Shown here: one piece after another, positions 23,901-26,274 of the stretch | How positions within the stretch are numbered: position 1 is the first letter of the stretch | How the letters are laid out: each line of letters starts with the position of its first letter | Notes under the pieces: generated by a model | What the model was told of the DNA's origin: nothing | Seen by the model: only the letters and a program-made list of their open reading frames with translations | Database searches by the model: none | Program-made: the position numbers and the translations under genes | Source of the DNA: JABMRP01 sp964444795 | Lineage (GTDB): Bacteria > Planctomycetota > Planctomycetia > Pirellulales > Thermoguttaceae | Direction: 5' to 3' | DNA: 26,274 bases | Assembly: GCA_964444795.1 (NCBI GenBank) | Contig: CAYUIQ010000121.1 | Span: 1 to 26,274, forward strand

Positions 23901-25007
23901 CGCCACCCAGGGCTCGAACTTCGACGGGGCGGGACCCTTCGTGTCGCCCTTGGGTAGCCGGGCCAGATAAGTGTCGTCGACCGTCGCGTATTGCTTGGCG
24001 TTGTGTTTCTTCAGGTATTCCTCGCGGATGTAGTGGACGGCGTCGTACTTCTGCTGTGGGACCATCCAGGTCTGCGGCACCATCAGGCCGAAGCCGTGGG
24101 TGAGCGTCTTGTACATACTGTGCGGATCGTTGCCGTTGCGAAATGCACCGGAGGCGAACCGGAGCGAAGTGGGCAGTGAGCCCGGCTCGTCCTTCGTGCC
24201 GTGGCAGTTGACGCACAACCGGTCGTAGATCTCTTTGCCCCGCTTGTAACTCTCCTGGTTCAAGCCGGCGATCATGCCCGCGTGGTCGACGTGATTCTCG
24301 TACTCCGGCAGCGGCGGCGGCGCGTAGAGCGACGGATCGGGCTCCAATTCCCGAGCCCGGGGTAAGCCTCCTGAAGTCACCTCCATCACGTAACGCACCA
24401 GATCGAGAAACTGCTGCCGGTTGGCCAATTGGTTGGTCAGAGCCGGCGTCATGATCGATTGCGGGCTCTCGGCCTGATCGTCGATCTCGTCTTTGGGGAT
24501 GGTGACCAACTCGCCGTCCTTGGCCGGGTCGCGAAGCACGAGCCGGTCGGGATGGTCCTCGGCCAATAGCCCGGTGACCGTCAGCCCCTCGTCGGTCACC
24601 ACGATCACCGGCTCGAAACCCTTGCGGATCTCCTTCGACGGGTTCAGGATCGACTCGACCAGGAAGACGTCGGTCGGCTTCTTCCCCGGCTTGGCCGGAT
24701 CGGGCTTGGTCAGATCGGGACCCAGCAGGTTTTTCTCGTCGCCGAACGCGTGACACTTCGTGCAGGTGGTGTGCTGCTGGTAGAAGAGGATCGCCCCACG
24801 ACTGGCCTCTCCCTGCTCTCGGGCGGCCTTGGCTAGCACGGCCGGATCTTCCTTGAGCAACTCCTCCTCCAGGGTTGGCACCGGCGGAAGACCGTCCTGT
24901 CCCCAGGCGGCCGACGTCGTAAGCGACGCCAAAAGCAACGCGGCACAAATCGGTCGAGCAGTAGACGTCCATCCGCGGTGCGGGGGGGTTCTCCGCAATA
25001 TTCTCAT
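20949..25007 (-). CDS. Large diheme cytochrome c/LamG/propeller protein
   Basis: This 1352-residue protein has a signal peptide ending near SAAWG-QD. Domains in order: a planctomycete-type heme-binding domain with CTKCH (residues 82-86), followed by VFLVESILNPSKEIRKGFEP and a small beta domain; a second cytochrome c domain with CVNCHG (265-270) and a possible Met ligand in LMVPQTW; a DUF6797-like region from about 363 (AMDYGPHLTASYEL, GGYWMIFDEDTLRIAAAWSG); a LamG/concanavalin-like domain at about 598-765 (LSFDGRTHVTVAKP, DGRWHEVAMSYEQGDNRIRLYLDG); and a PVC-type glucose/sorbosone-dehydrogenase-like propeller from about 919. Electron transfer during oxidation of a sugar-like substrate is plausible but inferred. 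The ATG at 25007 has GAGG upstream; an in-frame ATG 19 codons earlier would place a basic stretch before the signal. Confidence 0.9.
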   Translation of the reverse strand: MRILRRTPPHRGWTSTARPICAALLLASLTTSAAWGQDGLPPVPTLEEELLKEDPAVLAKAAREQGEASRGAILFYQQHTTCTKCHAFGDEKNLLGPDLTKPDPAKPGKKPTDVFLVESILNPSKEIRKGFEPVIVVTDEGLTVTGLLAEDHPDRLVLRDPAKDGELVTIPKDEIDDQAESPQSIMTPALTNQLANRQQFLDLVRYVMEVTSGGLPRARELEPDPSLYAPPPLPEYENHVDHAGMIAGLNQESYKRGKEIYDRLCVNCHGTKDEPGSLPTSLRFASGAFRNGNDPHSMYKTLTHGFGLMVPQTWMVPQQKYDAVHYIREEYLKKHNAKQYATVDDTYLARLPKGDTKGPAPSKFEPWVAMDYGPHLTASYELGTNASNFAYKGIAVRLDPGPGGVTRGGYWMIFDEDTLRIAAAWSGEQFIDYNAIMLNGKHAIHPRIVGQLHFENKTGPGWANPDTGSFDDPRFLGRDDRPYGPLPRPWAHYKGLYHHNHHVIVSYTIGDTPVLEMPGVDTKSTTPVFTRTFEIGPRRRDMILQVAEQPGSESGLHDMAGIKGASGRLAVFGPGGALVEEEPVVAENAAPSEESGETAALSFDGRTHVTVAKPDDFKMAGADYTVSARIKTKADGTIFCKTSPSGNWAHGGQTFFIGGGKLAFDVGFVGVVRGRTRVNDGRWHEVAMSYEQGDNRIRLYLDGKLDGEGRLEPLGKDQGFPVQLGYTSSNFPGHPFLDGQMSDVCFHQRALNEDEIAKMTAGNRPAKGLLACWQPVSAKGNTVADATKGGHDGQVVKGTPAPKALPTAPAAAKGGLVVAGVSQPIDGLRWLATEEGQLCLVIPAGGKPLRFTLSIARTEKADQIVALAEQLRGDESAVDLAALTHGGPPRWIDKLQTEGVVGKDEGPFATDVLTHPATNPWFCRMRLTGFDFMPDGNRAAVSSWGGNVWMVTGIERPEEGLTWQRIASGMFQPLGVKYVDGKIYIACRDQIAILHDLNGDGEIDYYENFNNDHQVTDHFHEFAMGLQADAEGNFYYAKSARHARTALVPHHGTLLKVTKDGQRTEILAKGFRAANGVCINPDGSFMVTDQEGHWNPKNRINWVVPNSGAFYGNMYGYHDVTDPSDEAMDQPLCWITNSFDRSPAELIWVTSDKWGPLKGSLLNTSYGYGMVYVVPFEKVDGQVQGGMNRLPIPMYPTGVMRPRFHPKDGQLYLAGMFSWAGSRTQPGGFYRLRYTGKPVHLPVGINATTEGVRLTFSGELDPETAENPANYNVKVWGLKRTASYGSPHVNEHPLEVSRVDISADGKTVLLHMPDIAPTWCMEIRYRLQGIGGERIDSMIHNSIFNLGPPRRP

Positions 25008-25223
25008 CCAAGAGCCTCGAATACGGGGGGCGAAACGATCCAGCGGCGGTGCATGTCCGGGCAACCTTGTTATTATAGGCGATGCGACTGCCGTGTTCCA
25101 CCGCGGGACGCTTGTGCGGTGGAACCGGGCGACGGGATGCTTCGCGCTTCGGCCGGTCGCGGGCGACGGGAAGCAACAGACGAGGAGTCCCGCGCTGGAG
25201 GAAGACCCGCGATCCAGGGTAGA
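25008..25223. other. Intergenic region with hairpin
   Basis: About 216 bases separate two minus-strand genes. The region contains a strong hairpin (25095-25125) and a G-rich stretch, but no gene. It should hold the promoter of the cytochrome gene; none was picked out. Confidence 0.5.
25095..25125. repeat. Perfect 10-bp hairpin
   Basis: GTTCCACCGC (25095-25104) pairs perfectly with GCGGTGGAAC (25116-25125) around an 11-base loop. It lies downstream of the partial lipoprotein-like gene and upstream of the cytochrome gene. It could act as a terminator (no T-run) or be a dispersed palindrome. Confidence 0.6.
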
Positions 25224-26274
25224 TCACTCTGTCGGTGACACGGAACTCGGCGGCTTCATCTCGGAGAATTTCCGGAGCAGATCCAGTGGCAGTGCAATCG
25301 TCGCGGTAAACGTTTTGCCGTCCACGGTCACGTCGACCGCGCCGAGGATCTGCCCCAGAGTCTCTCCGGTGTCCGGCTGCTTGCTTGCTTCTTCCTTGGC
25401 CGTGTCCAGTAGCAAATCAGCCAACTCGGAGATCCCGACGGCGGTCTCTTCGTCACCACACAGCAGGTCGACTCGGGCGGTAAGGTCCGCGCCGAAGTGG
25501 GCTTGCATCGCAGCCGAAGCGACTCCCTCGGGAAGTTGGTCAACAAGCGAGAAGGTCGACACGTTCTGCGGGAGAGTCTCCGGCTTCCGTGAACGTTCGT
25601 CCGGCACGACGATCGCCGCGACGATGGCCCGCGACGGGTTCAATCGCTGCCAGGCCGCCGCCAGTTGTTCCGGCATCCGAGCGACCGCACCGCGGTCCAG
25701 CGCGGCGCGCAGATCCTCGGGCAATGCCTTCACCAGCGTGCGATCATCGGGAAAATGCAGAGCGGAACTTCCGGGCGAGTCGTTGACGAAAAAATCCACT
25801 TCGCCGATCGTTTGGGGATGCCACTTCCCACCGCCAACCTTTTCCATTGCGGCGAACAATTCGCCCCGGTCGATCGGATCCGTCGACTCGATGACCGCCA
25901 CCATCCGCTCGTGCCCGCCGACTCGGCGCATGCCAAACGTCGCCCGCGACATGCCCTCCACGGCGATACCCATTTTCCGCCGGGTATCGCTCAGCGCTTT
26001 TTGAAACATCGGTGTATCGCGGCCGAGTTGCTCGAAAGCCTCGCTGGAGAGGATGGCCGCCAGATCGACCGAGCCGATCGCCGTGCAGTCGTCGGGCATG
26101 AATCGCATGGCGGTGGTGAATCGGTCGTCGTAGTCGACCTCCACCAGCACCATTGGCGACGCGGAGCGGCTGCCGGGGCCCTCTTCGGTTTCTGTCTCGG
26201 TCGGCTGGGAACTGCCGCATCCGCTGCACGCCGAGCCGGCGATCCACAAAAGGGCGATCAGAATCGCCCGTTGG
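25224..26274 (-). CDS. Lipoprotein-like protein of unknown function, 5' end outside window
   Basis: The open frame continues past the right edge, so the start is not seen. The visible N-terminal part reads RAILIALLWIAGSACSGCGSS, a hydrophobic signal followed by Cys residues, consistent with a lipoprotein or other exported protein. An internal TTG at 26249 could be mistaken for the start but would cut the signal in half. The remaining 340 or so residues alternate helices and strands (FMPDDCTAIGSVDLAAILSSEAFEQL, ERMVAVIESTDPIDRGELFAAMEKVGGGKW, GALHFPDD-like SALHFPDDRTLVKALPEDLRAAL). This layout resembles planctomycete proteins with two similar alpha/beta halves that score peptide or substrate burden, but I cannot name a family. 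It ends in SSVSPTE. Confidence 0.75.
   Translation of the reverse strand, partial: QRAILIALLWIAGSACSGCGSSQPTETETEEGPGSRSASPMVLVEVDYDDRFTTAMRFMPDDCTAIGSVDLAAILSSEAFEQLGRDTPMFQKALSDTRRKMGIAVEGMSRATFGMRRVGGHERMVAVIESTDPIDRGELFAAMEKVGGGKWHPQTIGEVDFFVNDSPGSSALHFPDDRTLVKALPEDLRAALDRGAVARMPEQLAAAWQRLNPSRAIVAAIVVPDERSRKPETLPQNVSTFSLVDQLPEGVASAAMQAHFGADLTARVDLLCGDEETAVGISELADLLLDTAKEEASKQPDTGETLGQILGAVDVTVDGKTFTATIALPLDLLRKFSEMKPPSSVSPTE

Noticed and set aside
1..26274. CRISPR array, tRNA or rRNA genes, transposase genes
   Set aside because: I looked for evenly spaced direct repeats, cloverleaf-like segments and transposase motifs on both strands and found none.

Overview
The window looks like a chromosomal segment of a planctomycete, most likely Pirellulales-like. 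This is inferred from protein content, not from a marker gene. The signs are secreted PQQ-type beta-propellers, PEP-CTERM sorted proteins, a Tat-exported Gfo/Idh/MocA oxidoreductase, a secreted sulfatase, a DUF5010-like glycosidase, a very large diheme cytochrome/LamG/propeller protein, and many dispersed GC-rich palindromic repeats between genes. The DNA is GC-rich. I see no rRNA, tRNA, CRISPR array, transposase or phage gene.

Layout. 1-168: a dispersed hairpin repeat, then the upstream region of gene 1. 169-2209 (+): secreted PQQ-like propeller and exported metallo-beta-lactamase-fold hydrolase, adjacent and probably co-transcribed. 2210-2724: repeats and the leader of a 650-aa PEP-CTERM protein (2725-4677, +). 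4729-5408 (+): a compact toxin-antitoxin module, AbrB/MazE-like antitoxin plus Doc/Fic toxin, with a clear promoter and an operator over its -10 box. 5456-9749 (-): a DUF4375-like gene, a small unknown gene, and a 1102-aa exported protein that joins a methyltransferase-like domain to a PQQ propeller; the last two overlap by ATGA. 10192-15019: a PEP-CTERM-like protein with a papain-like Cys/His pattern (+), a membrane protein (+), an unknown protein (-), a DUF362 protein (+) and a SHOCT membrane protein (+). 15117-18101: a divergent pair, Tat-exported oxidoreductase (-) and sulfatase (+), separated by a long imperfect hairpin. 18137-20846: a DUF5010-like glycosidase (-) with an inverted-repeat-bounded element on each side, then a small zinc-ribbon protein (-). 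20949-25007 (-): a 1352-aa multidomain cytochrome. 25224-26274 (-): a lipoprotein-like protein that runs off the right edge.

How the parts may fit together. Much of the window encodes exported proteins suited to handling sulfated or complex polysaccharides in the periplasm: sulfatase, glycosidase-like protein, sugar-type oxidoreductase, cytochrome and propellers. This is a family-level inference; no substrate can be read from the sequence. The small cytoplasmic proteins (DUF4375-like, SHOCT, zinc ribbon and two unknowns) have no visible link to that theme.

The strongest non-coding signal is that nearly every larger gap holds a different palindromic or inverted-repeat element, and one such sequence seems to have entered a coding region in frame. 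I did not find a clearly new multi-gene system. The most unusual items are the inverted-repeat elements, the in-frame repeat, the exported methyltransferase-propeller fusion, and the peptidase-like PEP-CTERM protein whose last codons form a terminator-like hairpin.
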